Positions 16,580-25,009 of a DNA stretch of 40,500 nt are shown piece after piece. A program made the position numbers and the translations under genes. The DNA lies in assembly GCA_900546495.1 (NCBI GenBank), contig URDN01000023.1:1-40500 (forward strand), given 5' to 3'. This DNA is from an uncultured Lachnospiraceae bacterium. GTDB lineage: Bacteria > Bacillota > Clostridia > Lachnospirales > Lachnospiraceae. Position 1 is the first letter of the stretch. Each line of letters starts with the position of its first letter. The notes beneath the pieces are model-generated. The model had not been told where the DNA came from and searched no databases. It saw only the letters and a program-made list of their open reading frames with translations.

Positions 16580-17229
16580 GATTTTTTCATTCCTCTGCTG
16601 CTGTCAAGAGCATATAATAATGCGTTGCAGATTGCTGCTGCCACGTTGCTTCCGCCTTTTCTGCCTCTTGCAATGATATAAGGCACATCCGTTTCCATGA
16701 TCAGTTCCTTTGCCTGCACCACGTTGACAAAACCAACCGGGACACCGATGATCAATGCCGGTGCAATTTTTCCTTCTTCGATCAGCTCATGCAGACGGAT
16801 CAATGCTGTCGGCGCATTTCCGATGGCAAAAATCAACGGTCCCGGAAGGGATGCTGCCTTATCCATACTAGCTGCGGAGCGGGTAGATCCATGCTGTCTT
16901 GCCGTCTTCGCTACATCTTCATCTGAGATAAAATTGCAGGCTTTTCCATGCAGATTCTCCAATGTCCGTTTATTGATGCCGGACCATGCCATTTTCGTAT
17001 CTGTTACAATCGTTGCGCCTGCCCGAAGCGCTTCCTTTGCCGATTCCACCGCATGTTCCGAAAAAATAAGGGTATCCGCATATTCGAAATCTGCCGTTGT
17101 ATGGATCACACGTTTGATAATGTGCTCCTTGTCTGCCGGCAATGTAATTCCTTTTTCTTTCAGCTCCTGCCCGATGATCTCCATACTTCTTTTTTCAATA
17201 TCCATTGGTTTTACATGTTCAAACTCCAT
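16576..17229 (-). CDS. cbiC: Cobalt-precorrin-8 methylmutase
   Basis: A 217-residue enzyme that moves the C11 methyl group to C12, producing cobyrinate. It contains the catalytic histidine H43 in R-V-I-H-T-T-A-D-F-E-Y, the D-T-K-M-A-W-S-G-I segment, S-T-R-S-A-A-S, the I-G-N-A-P-T-A-L substrate loop and G-V-P-V-G-F-V-N. The C-terminus has the conserved R-G-R-K-G-G-S-N-V-A. Length is standard. It is the first gene of the cbiC-hemA-dehydrogenase-hemC-cobA/hemD-hemB-hemL run, separated by about 137 bp from cobO. Confidence 0.96.
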   Translation of the reverse strand: MEFEHVKPMDIEKRSMEIIGQELKEKGITLPADKEHIIKRVIHTTADFEYADTLIFSEHAVESAKEALRAGATIVTDTKMAWSGINKRTLENLHGKACNFISDEDVAKTARQHGSTRSAASMDKAASLPGPLIFAIGNAPTALIRLHELIEEGKIAPALIIGVPVGFVNVVQAKELIMETDVPYIIARGRKGGSNVAAAICNALLYALDSSRGMKKS

Positions 17230-17366
17230 GGTGTTCTCCGCTGCTCCTTTTTTCTCTATCTCAAATAACGTATCTTTCTATTATCTTTCCAATGTAATAC
17301 TGCAATACATTGTTGTTCACTGCCCCTTGATACAGCAGACAGCTTTCATCTAAATGTATTTTTATC

Positions 17367-17909
17367 TCAGTATTCAATGCCCTCTCTGGCGGTAATCCCG
17401 CGTTCAAATGGATGTTTTATTTTTCGAACCTCTGAGACATAATCCGCATATGACAGCAGTTCCTCTGCCAGATCGCGTCCGGTCAAAACAACTTCCAGAT
17501 TCTGTGGGCGTTCTTCCAGGAATGTAAGTAAACGTTCCCGATCGATCAATTCTGTCCGATATGCCGCACCAATTTCATCCAGAATCAACAGACCATATGA
17601 TTCCTCTGCCGCGCGTCGAAGCGCTTCTGCCAGATAGTGGTCATAGTATGCCCGCGCCTGCTGCTTTGTTTCTTCATCCATCCGAAACGTAAAACCAAAG
17701 TTTTTTTCTGCAGAATAAACGGTAATCTCCGGAATCTGTTTTAAAATTCGAAGTTCTGAAGAAGTACCATCTTTTAAAAACTGGGTAAACAGCACTTTTC
17801 CGCCGTTTCCGGCAAACCGCACCGCCAGCCCTACCGCCGCGGTGGTCTTTCCCTTTCCGTCACCGGTATAAATATGTACACAACTTTCTGCCACTTTTTT
17901 GTCCTCCAT
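17367..17909 (-). CDS. cobO: Corrinoid adenosyltransferase (CobO/BtuR type)
   Basis: A 180-residue ATP:cob(I)alamin adenosyltransferase that attaches the 5'-deoxyadenosyl upper ligand. It has the reversed-polarity P-loop G-D-G-K-G-K-T-T-A-A at 16-25, F-L-K-D-G-T-S-S-E, the L-L-I-L-D-E-I-G-A-A Walker B region and a C-terminal V-R-K-I-K-H-P-F-E-R-G-I-T-A-R-E-G-I-E-Y, which is a hallmark of the CobA/CobO family. The start lies five bases after the cbiP stop, so the two are cotranscribed. Confidence 0.95.
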   Translation of the reverse strand: MEDKKVAESCVHIYTGDGKGKTTAAVGLAVRFAGNGGKVLFTQFLKDGTSSELRILKQIPEITVYSAEKNFGFTFRMDEETKQQARAYYDHYLAEALRRAAEESYGLLILDEIGAAYRTELIDRERLLTFLEERPQNLEVVLTGRDLAEELLSYADYVSEVRKIKHPFERGITAREGIEY

Positions 17910-17914
17910 GATAA

Positions 17915-19489
17915 TCAGACACCCTCATCCAGAATCCGGTAAATCTGCTCCATATCCAGATATTTCCGCAAAATATCCGCCATCTTATCGTACTGTGTTT
18001 CCTTGTATGCCGCATAATCCATCTGCGCCAGTCCTGCCAGATCAATCCCTTTTTTCTCTGCCAGCGCCTTCACAACAGCATTGACCACTTCCTGCGCATC
18101 AAAAATGCCATGGACATAAGAACCATACACATTTTCAGCCATGGCACCTTCACATTTTTCCATCGCGCCGTTGTTCTGTGATAGTGTCTTTGATCCGCTG
18201 TCCGCAATCCCGTCGTAAGTATGATCCGCATGATTGCAATAATCACTGATTTTTGTCAGCATCGACAGATTTCCATCAGAAACACTCTGTCCCATATGAA
18301 TCTCATACCCTGAAAAAGCAGTCCCTGAGAGTCCCGACAGATCTCCTTTTACCTGCAAAAACTGTCCGTTCACTCTGGTTCTTGTTTTTTCTTCCGTAAA
18401 AAATGTGTGCATCGGAAGCAGTCCCATTCCACGCATGGTTCCACCTTCTTCCACACCGGATGGATCAGAAAGTTCTTCGCCCAGCATCTGATAACCGCCA
18501 CAGATACCAAAAATCGGACATCCTGCCGCATGTGCCTTTAATACTGCTGCTTCCATGCCGGACTGACGCATCCACGCCAGATCACTCATAGTATTTTTCG
18601 TACCCGGAAGCAGGATCAGATCCGGATTTCCAAGCTGTGACGCCCGTTTCACATAACGCACCGATACACCCGGAATACTCTCAAATATATTAAAATCGGT
18701 AAAATTGGAAATACGCGGCAGCTGAACCACCGCAAGGTCAATCTGACCAACTGCTTTTTCGTTACTCATCCGTTCGCTTAAGCTGTCTTCATCTTCCACA
18801 TCGATATCCATATATGGCGTTACACCCACCACCGACCGATGGCAAAGCTCCTCCAACATAACGATACCCGGATCAAGAATCGTCTTGTCTCCCCGAAATT
18901 TGTTGATGATCAGACCTTTGACCAGCTGTTTTTCCTCTTCTTCCAGAAGCATCATGGTTCCGGCAAGCTGTGCAAACACTCCGCCACGATCAATATCACC
19001 CACTAAAAGCACTGGCGATTTTGCCATTTTTGCCATTCCCATATTTACAATATCATCACTTTTCAGATTAATCTCTGCCGGAGAACCAGCGCCTTCGATC
19101 ACAATGATATCTGACTGCTCCTCCAGCGTATGATAGGCTTTCATAATGTCCGGAATCAGTGTCTTTTTGTATTTAAAATAATCCCTTGCCCGCATCGTTG
19201 CAAGCACTTCTCCGTTGACAATCACCTGAGAACCCACATCATTGGTCGGTTTAAGCAGGATCGGATTCATCAGAACGGACGGTTCTATCCCTGCCGCTTC
19301 CGCCTGCATCACCTGTGCCCGTCCCATTTCCAGTCCTTCGGAAGTAATGTATGAATTTAATGCCATGTTCTGGGATTTAAAAGGTGCCACCCGGTAGCCA
19401 TCCTGTTTAAAAATCCGACACAAACCCGCTGCCAGCAGACTTTTTCCCACATTTGACATGGTGCCCTGTATCATGATTGATTTTGCCAT
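17915..19489 (-). CDS. cbiP: Cobyric acid synthase
   Basis: A 524-residue glutamine-dependent amidotransferase that amidates the b, d, e and g side chains of adenosylcobyrinate a,c-diamide. The N-terminal dethiobiotin-synthase-like domain has Q-G-T-M-S-N-V-G-K-S near residue 8 and V-I-E-G-A-G-S-P-A-E-I-N-L. The C-terminal glutaminase-like domain shows the nucleophile in F-G-I-C-G-G-Y-Q-M-L-G and the histidine in G-S-Y-V-H-G-I-F-D. Slightly longer than average, with a polar stretch between E-I-H-M-G and the final histidine motif. It ends five bases before cobO. Confidence 0.97.
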   Translation of the reverse strand: MAKSIMIQGTMSNVGKSLLAAGLCRIFKQDGYRVAPFKSQNMALNSYITSEGLEMGRAQVMQAEAAGIEPSVLMNPILLKPTNDVGSQVIVNGEVLATMRARDYFKYKKTLIPDIMKAYHTLEEQSDIIVIEGAGSPAEINLKSDDIVNMGMAKMAKSPVLLVGDIDRGGVFAQLAGTMMLLEEEEKQLVKGLIINKFRGDKTILDPGIVMLEELCHRSVVGVTPYMDIDVEDEDSLSERMSNEKAVGQIDLAVVQLPRISNFTDFNIFESIPGVSVRYVKRASQLGNPDLILLPGTKNTMSDLAWMRQSGMEAAVLKAHAAGCPIFGICGGYQMLGEELSDPSGVEEGGTMRGMGLLPMHTFFTEEKTRTRVNGQFLQVKGDLSGLSGTAFSGYEIHMGQSVSDGNLSMLTKISDYCNHADHTYDGIADSGSKTLSQNNGAMEKCEGAMAENVYGSYVHGIFDAQEVVNAVVKALAEKKGIDLAGLAQMDYAAYKETQYDKMADILRKYLDMEQIYRILDEGV

Positions 19490-19624
19490 ATGTTTTTGCG
19501 TCCTTTTCTCCTGATCTGCCTCTATCTCATCTGAATTTCGTAATTCCAGATTCTATGCTATCTACTTTCTGTCTGTCTCTGTTTCTTGGTAATCTGTTGC
19601 TTTTAGAACCACATCTCTTTCGCA

Positions 19625-20665
19625 TTACATCTTACCTAACACACGATTCAATGTATTTAAAAATTCCTCATTTTCTTCCCGTCCGCGCACTGCGATCCGG
19701 TAATACCCTTCCGTCAGTCCGTCAAAATTTCCACAATCCCGAATCAGAAAACCTGCCTCCCGCATGGCTTTCTCCAGTCCTGCTTCTGCCCGGAAAAATA
19801 TATAATTTGCTGCAAAGCCAAATACCTCCACACCGGCTTTTCGCAAGCCTTCCAGCAAATATGCTTTCTGCTCTGCGATCAGTGCTCTGCTTTTTTCCGC
19901 AAATGCAATCTCTTTTACAGCTGCGATTCCTGCCGCCTGCGCCGGAACTGACACATTCCATGGCTGCGATACTGCTTCCATGCGCCGGATCAATGCCGCA
20001 TCACTGCAAATGCCGTATCCAAGCCTGAGTCCTGCCATGCCATACATTTTGGTAAATGCCCGAAGGATAAAAATCTGTGGATTCTCTGCCAACTGTGGCA
20101 ACAACGTATGCTTTTCTGCATCTTCCAGAAAATCTGAAAAGCATTCATCCATCAAAAGCCGCGTTCCCTGTCTCTGACACTGAACTGCGATTTCATCCGA
20201 CAGTTCCTGATCCAGTAACTGACCGGTAGGATTATTCGGATTGCACAAGATCAGCAGATCCGGTCGTTTCTTCAATGCTTCTAAAACATCCCGTTGTACG
20301 CAAAACTGATGTTCCGCCAATAATAAATGTGTCCGAATCTGACATGCAACACTCTCTAACGCCTGACGATACTCATAAAAAGATGGGATTGGCAGCAATG
20401 CTTCTTTTGGCTTTTCTGCCAGCATCAGCGTAAAGATCACATCTGCCGCACCATTTCCACAGAAAATCCACTCCGGTGGAACTCCTTCTTTTTCGGCAAT
20501 CGCCTGCTTTAACGCCTCACAAAACGAATCCGGATAGTGAACGGCATCATCAATGGCATCCTTTGCCGCCTGACGTACTGCCTGCGGCATACCAAGGAAA
20601 TTGATATTTGCCGAATAATCGATTTTATTTTGATTGCGGTAAATATCTCCGCCATGTCTGTGCAT
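19625..20665 (-). CDS. cobD: Threonine-phosphate decarboxylase (CobD, PLP-dependent)
   Basis: A 346-residue class II aminotransferase fold. In the Salmonella-type pathway CobD decarboxylates L-threonine-O-3-phosphate to (R)-1-amino-2-propanol phosphate, the linker of the nucleotide loop. Supporting motifs are H-G-G-D-I at the start, G-N-G-A-A-D near 71, C-N-P-N-N-P-T-G at 141-148, D-E-C-F-S-D-F and the PLP lysine K206 in R-A-F-T-K-M-Y-G-M. Family members include histidinol-phosphate aminotransferase, but placement between cbiB and cbiP settles the call. A threonine kinase for its substrate is not in the window. The 189-bp gap to cbiB contains repeat copy A. Confidence 0.92.
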   Translation of the reverse strand: MHRHGGDIYRNQNKIDYSANINFLGMPQAVRQAAKDAIDDAVHYPDSFCEALKQAIAEKEGVPPEWIFCGNGAADVIFTLMLAEKPKEALLPIPSFYEYRQALESVACQIRTHLLLAEHQFCVQRDVLEALKKRPDLLILCNPNNPTGQLLDQELSDEIAVQCQRQGTRLLMDECFSDFLEDAEKHTLLPQLAENPQIFILRAFTKMYGMAGLRLGYGICSDAALIRRMEAVSQPWNVSVPAQAAGIAAVKEIAFAEKSRALIAEQKAYLLEGLRKAGVEVFGFAANYIFFRAEAGLEKAMREAGFLIRDCGNFDGLTEGYYRIAVRGREENEEFLNTLNRVLGKM

Positions 20666-20772
20666 TCACTCACCTCCTGAATTTCCACTTTTGCCTTATT
20701 GCTTATCCTTTGCTTCCATAATTTCATTTACTCTGACATATTTATTTATATATTGCAAATGCCTGTATTCAT

Positions 20773-20845
20773 GTAAAGCGGACATTCGCAATCCGCTTTC
20801 GCTACTTGCTCATGAACGCAGTCGCTTTGCGACCTGCGTTCAAAA
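20773..20845. repeat. Dispersed two-hairpin repeat, copy A (intergenic, after cbiB)
   Basis: A 73-bp unit with two stems: AAAGCGGA/TCCGCTTT at 20775-20799 and a longer stem GAACGCA-GTCGC/GCGAC-TGCGTTC at 20814-20841 with one bulged base. It is 71/73 identical to copy B inside cbiB, 1033 bp away. It lies nine bases past the cbiB stop on the minus strand, between cbiB and cobD. No T tract follows, so it may shape mRNA processing rather than terminate. Confidence 0.9.
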
Positions 20846-20854
20846 TACGATCAT

Positions 20855-21991
20855 CTACAACACCATTTTGATTCCAAGCCAAACTGCGATCCTTATGCCG
20901 CAAAACAGGAGCATCCCAAGCAGGCTTGCCGCATACAGCAGCTTATTTGCCCTTGCAATATCTTCGATTTCCACCGGTCGCACTGCATCGCCGATCGTCG
21001 GTTTCTCATGTTTTTTTCCAAAATACCAGGCATCTCCTGCAAGCTGCACCTGTAAGGCACCTGCCATCACTGCCTCTGTCTGCGCAGAGTTCGGACTTGC
21101 ATGATTGAGCCTGTCCCGCTTAAAGATCTTCCATGCAGATGCACCGTCTAATTTTACCAGCGGCGCTGCAAGTATCATCAGAAGTGCCGACAATCTTGCC
21201 GGGATAAAATTCATCACATCATCAAATTTTGCCGCTGCCCTGCCAAAATACAGGTATTTGTCATTTTTATACCCCACCATGGAATCCATGGTATTGACTG
21301 CTTTGTAAAAATAGCCAAGCACCGGACCGCCGATTGCCATGTAAAACATCGGTGCCAGAATTCCGTCTGATGTATTTTCCGCAACGGTTTCCACTGCTGC
21401 TTTCACCACACCGGTTTCGGTCAGATTCTGTGTATCCCGTCCGACAATCATGGAAACGGCTTTTCTTCCGGCCTCCAGTCCATCTGTCTGCAACGCCTCT
21501 GCCACTTTCATGCTCTCCGTCTTTAGCGACTTCGTTGCCAGAATGGTGTAGCACATATAAGACTGTACTGCAAATCCAAGCCAGAAGCAGATTCGGTAAC
21601 ACACCAGCAAAATCACCAGGGGAATCGCGGTGGAAATTGTCAGCACACAAATAACAAGCACCACGCCGCCTGCCAGCTCCTTTTTGGGTTCATGAAATAC
21701 TTCTGACTCACTGTTTTTATCACAACCATCCATTTTGCTTTCATTCATATTGGTTGTATCCAGTTGTTTTTGTTTCTGCTCCTTTTTGCTTCCCCGGATT
21801 CTTTCGTAAAGCGGACGTTCGCAATCCGCTTTCGCTACTTGCTCATGAACGCAGTCGCTTTGCAACCTGCGTTCAAAAAATGAAATCATATTTCCGATAA
21901 AGCAGATCGGGTGCCACATCCCATGGGGATCGCCAAAAATCAGATCCAACACATAGCCCACGATCAGGGTTCCAACAATTATTTCTGTCAT
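20855..21991 (-). CDS. cbiB: Adenosylcobinamide-phosphate synthase (CbiB), with in-frame repeat insertion
   Basis: A 378-residue membrane protein that joins aminopropanol phosphate to adenosylcobyric acid. It begins with a transmembrane helix and the conserved D-L-I-F-G-D-P at 16-22. Later come E-A-G-R-K-A-V-S-M-I-V-G-R-D-T, V-V-K-A-A-V-E-T-V-A-E-N-T-S-D-G and P-x-Y-x-A-I-G-G-P family signatures. The first helix is normally followed within about ten residues by the next one. Here residues 44-106 form a polar insertion, the first part of which (residues 38-62) is encoded by repeat copy B. The rest is Lys/Asn/Glu-rich. All catalytic-region motifs remain, so the enzyme is probably active. It starts four bases after the short cobU-like gene. 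Confidence 0.95.
   Translation of the reverse strand: MTEIIVGTLIVGYVLDLIFGDPHGMWHPICFIGNMISFFERRLQSDCVHEQVAKADCERPLYERIRGSKKEQKQKQLDTTNMNESKMDGCDKNSESEVFHEPKKELAGGVVLVICVLTISTAIPLVILLVCYRICFWLGFAVQSYMCYTILATKSLKTESMKVAEALQTDGLEAGRKAVSMIVGRDTQNLTETGVVKAAVETVAENTSDGILAPMFYMAIGGPVLGYFYKAVNTMDSMVGYKNDKYLYFGRAAAKFDDVMNFIPARLSALLMILAAPLVKLDGASAWKIFKRDRLNHASPNSAQTEAVMAGALQVQLAGDAWYFGKKHEKPTIGDAVRPVEIEDIARANKLLYAASLLGMLLFCGIRIAVWLGIKMVL
21806..21878. repeat. Dispersed two-hairpin repeat, copy B (in frame inside cbiB)
   Basis: Same 73-bp unit as copy A with two base differences. On the minus strand it reads in frame as residues 38-62 of CbiB, including S-D-C-V-H-E-Q-V-A-K-A-D-C-E. One difference (A at 21864) keeps the long stem paired in the minus-strand RNA through a G-U pair but would break it in plus-strand RNA. 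Confidence 0.92.
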
Positions 21992-21995
21992 CTGT

Positions 21996-22388
21996 CTATT
22001 TGATACGGGTTCCGATGCCGCAGGTCACGCGATATACCGCCTCCGCCTGCACCGCCAGTGCACAGGTCAGGCGTCCGGTACGCTCCCGCCATGCCCGGTC
22101 AAAAGCATCCATCGGCACAACGCCACAGCCAAGTTCATTGCTTACAATGATCATATCCGGCTCCTGTGCCAGTTTTTCCCGCAACTCCTTTTCTAACTTA
22201 TCATTTTTCTCATTTGAATTTACATTTTCATTTATTCTGTCATTCGCATCCACCTTCATATGCGCCTTTACCCACATATGAAACTGTGGGAAAATACTTC
22301 CTGCTTTTCCGTTTTTCTTCTGTTCTTTCAGAAGCTGTTCTGCAAACGTCATCTTTCCCTGATATGCGCCGCCAATAATTAAAATCAT
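21996..22388 (-). CDS. Short CobU-like nucleotide-binding protein
   Basis: A 130-residue relative of the adenosylcobinamide kinase/guanylyltransferase CobU, much shorter than the usual 170-190. The P-loop reads G-G-A-Y-Q-G-K-M, keeping the lysine but with Met where Ser/Thr normally binds magnesium. The middle of CobU, including the guanylylated histidine region, is replaced by an Asn/Lys/Glu-rich stretch (about residues 45-72). The C-terminus is CobU-like: V-S-N-E-L-G-C-G-V-V-P-M-D, R-T-G-R-L and Y-R-V-T-C-G-I-G. A full CobU is encoded 1.3 kb away. Start choice: GGGGAGA fits ATG 22388 better than 22394. It could be a regulatory or partial-activity paralog; the function is not known. Confidence 0.75.
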   Translation of the reverse strand: MILIIGGAYQGKMTFAEQLLKEQKKNGKAGSIFPQFHMWVKAHMKVDANDRINENVNSNEKNDKLEKELREKLAQEPDMIIVSNELGCGVVPMDAFDRAWRERTGRLTCALAVQAEAVYRVTCGIGTRIK

Positions 22389-22543
22389 GTGCATTCTCCC
22401 CTTTTTATAAAATGCATATTTCTATTTTGTTTGCTTACTGCCTATAAACACAGGTATCATTCTCATCCCGTCTATTTTGCTTTATTTTATAAAATCATCA
22501 CAAATCCGGTCATTGTTACCATGTCAGCAAATATTTTGACTTT

Positions 22544-23296
22544 TTATGGAATCAAGATTACCACAAATGCCATCACCAGTTCGCATACCTGCAGAAAAAA
22601 TCCCTGCGTATCGCCTGTGATTCCACCAAACTTCTGCATTGACAACCTTCTGCATCCCAGACACACCAGCACTGCTGCCACACAGGCAAACACACCGCGC
22701 AGCGGATCAAACCAGATCATTGCTGCCATACAAAGAATCATCTCTGTAATCAGTACAATGGTACATCGTTTCCGGTCCGCCGCCTCTGCAAAAGTTGCTG
22801 CCAGACCGCTCTTTTTCGCGCAGGGAAACTTGCATACACCAAAGCCACTCAAGGTACGGCTTAAGATAAAACCAATGGCAAGAATGCCGATATCCGGCAG
22901 TTTTGCTTCTGTCCAGATGCCAAATGCTGCCAGAAAATAACTACAGCATGCAATGATTGCAAACGCCCCGGTATGCGGATCTTTTAAAATTTCAAGCCGA
23001 CGCTCTGTCGTCTGCCAGGAGCTTAATGCATCGGAAGTATCCAAAAAACCATCCATATGAATTCCGCCTGTTACCAGCACCGGAATCAGAACTGCTACTG
23101 CCGCCTGTAACATCACACCAAATCCTGCAATCCCGCACAACCAATACCAGAACCACAAAAGTGCGCCGATCACTGCACCGATCACTGGAAAATAGCACAA
23201 TGTATTTTTCATATTTTCTTTTGTCCATGTAATCTGTGGCATTGGTATTTTAGAATACATGGAAAATGCCACGATCAGACTTTCCAGACATTTCAT
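22544..23296 (-). CDS. cobS: Adenosylcobinamide-GDP ribazoletransferase (cobamide synthase)
   Basis: A 250-residue integral membrane enzyme that joins activated cobinamide to alpha-ribazole phosphate, the last assembly step. Visible are F-S-M-Y-S-K-I-P-M-P near the start, G-G-I-H-M-D-G-F-L-D-T-S-D-A-L at about residues 77-91 (acidic metal-binding motif), R-R-L-E-I-L-K-D-P-H-T-G-A-F, and F-G-G-I-T-G-D-T-Q-G toward the C-terminus. Six or so hydrophobic segments fit the family. It lies between cobU (38-bp gap) and the short cobU-like gene (155-bp gap, AT-rich and without a clear signal). Confidence 0.96.
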   Translation of the reverse strand: MKCLESLIVAFSMYSKIPMPQITWTKENMKNTLCYFPVIGAVIGALLWFWYWLCGIAGFGVMLQAAVAVLIPVLVTGGIHMDGFLDTSDALSSWQTTERRLEILKDPHTGAFAIIACCSYFLAAFGIWTEAKLPDIGILAIGFILSRTLSGFGVCKFPCAKKSGLAATFAEAADRKRCTIVLITEMILCMAAMIWFDPLRGVFACVAAVLVCLGCRRLSMQKFGGITGDTQGFFLQVCELVMAFVVILIP

Positions 23297-23334
23297 AACT
23301 ACACGCTGTCTCTTTCTGTTCTTATTTCTTTTGA

Positions 23335-23904
23335 TTATTTTTCTATAACGTTGATGTTGAGGGCCGGTAAACGCTCACTTCCAAAGTTACTACCTTTTAT
23401 CATAATCGGAATGCCACAGACCACCTCATACACCTGATCTGCCAGCACTGCCACTTCCTGATTGATTTCACCCAGAATCCGCATATACGCCTTCGTACCG
23501 GAATCATATTCCATGCCATCTTCAAAAATATTATTGCTGACGATCACCAGATGTTTCGCCTCTGCTGCCAGATGACGGATTCCCTGCAAAATTAATTCTT
23601 TGCATCCTTCGCTGCGTCCTTCCGGTGCAAACATTTCATTCGCCACCAGATTTGACATACACTCCAGCAATGCCGTGCATCCTTTTGGGAGTGAAACATC
23701 TTCCAGATGTGTTCCCTGTTCGACAGTCGAAAAACCTTTTCCGCTGCGGGCATTCTGATGTTTGCGAATCCGCGCCCGACTTTCCTCATCGTACGCCTGC
23801 ATCGTTGCAATATATCGTTTTTCCACTGCGGGCAGTTTCATACAGCAGTTTTCCGCAAATTCCGATTTTCCACTGCCACTGCCTCCGGTTACCAGTATAA
23901 TCAT
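23335..23904 (-). CDS. cobU: Adenosylcobinamide kinase/adenosylcobinamide-phosphate guanylyltransferase
   Basis: A 189-residue enzyme that phosphorylates adenosylcobinamide and activates it with GMP. It has a full P-loop G-G-S-G-S-G-K-S at 7-14, Y-I-A-T-M-Q-A-Y-D-E-E, and R-I-R-K-H-Q with the histidine in the position of the GMP-accepting residue. The strand V-I-V-S-N-N-I-F-E-D-G replaces the more common V-S-N-E-V-G-x-G. The end Y-E-V-V-C-G-I-P is typical. Between cobT and cobS, as in many clusters. The divergent S-N-N motif together with the second CobU-like protein may mean the two share roles. Confidence 0.92.
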   Translation of the reverse strand: MIILVTGGSGSGKSEFAENCCMKLPAVEKRYIATMQAYDEESRARIRKHQNARSGKGFSTVEQGTHLEDVSLPKGCTALLECMSNLVANEMFAPEGRSEGCKELILQGIRHLAAEAKHLVIVSNNIFEDGMEYDSGTKAYMRILGEINQEVAVLADQVYEVVCGIPIMIKGSNFGSERLPALNINVIEK

Positions 23905-23956
23905 CGCATTCTTCCGTCCATTTCTTTTTTTATTATTTCACGATAACTTACTTATT

Positions 23957-25009
23957 TTAATCCAATGGTTGATATGCTTCAACCTCTATCTGTGCAAACG
24001 TACTCATTTTATGATAAATATCTGACGCAAAATCCAGCAGTGGGAAAATTGCCACTGCACCGCTGCCCTCACCCAGACGCATTTCACAGGTCAAAAATGC
24101 TTCTTTATGCAGCGCATGCAACAAAATATCAGCCCCCGGCTCCTGTGATATGTGGGATGCCAGAATATAATCTGCACATTCCGGTACCAGACGCACTGCC
24201 GTCAGTGCTGCCACCTGTGAAATGAATCCATCCATGATTACCGGCATCTGAAGCGCCGCACCGCCAAGGAACAAGCCACACATTCCGGCAATGTCAAATC
24301 CTCCCACTTTGGAAAGTACGTCCAACGGATCTGATGCATCCGGCTCATGCAGAGAAATTGCCCGCCAGATTGCCCGCACTTTCCGTTTCAGACCGGCACC
24401 GGATAATCCCGCACCGCGCCCGGTCACCCTTTCCGGCTCCATCCTCAGAAAAACCGCTGTCATGGCACTGCTGGTCGTTGTATTTCCGATTCCCATTTCT
24501 CCGGTTGCAAGCAGTTCATATCCCAGATTTTTTAATTCCTGTGCCTTGGTAATGCCCGCCTCAATGGTGGCAACTGCCTGCGCTCTGGTCATTGCCGGCT
24601 CTTTTGTCATGTTTTTCGTTCCATAAGCAACTTTTCGTTTTTCTATCCTTGGCGTATCTACTGCCATTCCGATATCCACTGGATAAATGCCTGCTCCCGC
24701 ACGTTTGCACATGATCGCCACGCAGGATTTTTCATCCAGAAAATTCTCTGCCACGGAAGCAGTCACTTCCTGTCCGCACTGGGTGACACCTTCTTCCACT
24801 ACGCCATTGTCCGCGCACATAATCACCAGTGCTTTTTTTTCAATATGAATCTGCGGCGTACGCTGAATTCCAGCAATCTGAACAATCACATCCTCCAACC
24901 GTCCAAGACTTCCCAGCGGTTTTCCAAGACCATCCCAGTGCGCTTTTGCATCTTCTTTTGCTTTCTGATCCACCGGTCTGATCCGGCGTATCGTTTCTTC
25001 CAGTGTCAT
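23957..25009 (-). CDS. cobT: Nicotinate-nucleotide:dimethylbenzimidazole phosphoribosyltransferase
   Basis: A 350-residue enzyme that makes alpha-ribazole phosphate from nicotinate mononucleotide and a lower-ligand base. Motifs are W-D-G-L-G-K-P-L-G-S-L-G-R-L-E, M-C-A-D-N-G-V-V-E-E-G-V-T, G-E-M-G-I-G-N-T-T-T-S-S-A, G-R-G-A-G and, near the C-terminus, L-G-E-G-S-G-A with the catalytic glutamate. Start choice: the frame opens at 25033, but GGAGG eight bases before ATG 25009 and the family start (M-T-L-E-E-T-I) support the shorter form. That ATG overlaps the cbiA stop by four bases. No bluB or bza genes for making the base are seen, so it is made elsewhere or imported. Confidence 0.96.
   Translation of the reverse strand: MTLEETIRRIRPVDQKAKEDAKAHWDGLGKPLGSLGRLEDVIVQIAGIQRTPQIHIEKKALVIMCADNGVVEEGVTQCGQEVTASVAENFLDEKSCVAIMCKRAGAGIYPVDIGMAVDTPRIEKRKVAYGTKNMTKEPAMTRAQAVATIEAGITKAQELKNLGYELLATGEMGIGNTTTSSAMTAVFLRMEPERVTGRGAGLSGAGLKRKVRAIWRAISLHEPDASDPLDVLSKVGGFDIAGMCGLFLGGAALQMPVIMDGFISQVAALTAVRLVPECADYILASHISQEPGADILLHALHKEAFLTCEMRLGEGSGAVAIFPLLDFASDIYHKMSTFAQIEVEAYQPLD

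Noticed and set aside
22395..22543. Two copies of TTTATAAAAT in the cobU-like to cobS gap
   Set aside because: Short, AT-rich and self-complementary; expected by chance in such a gap, with no T tract or clear regulatory context.
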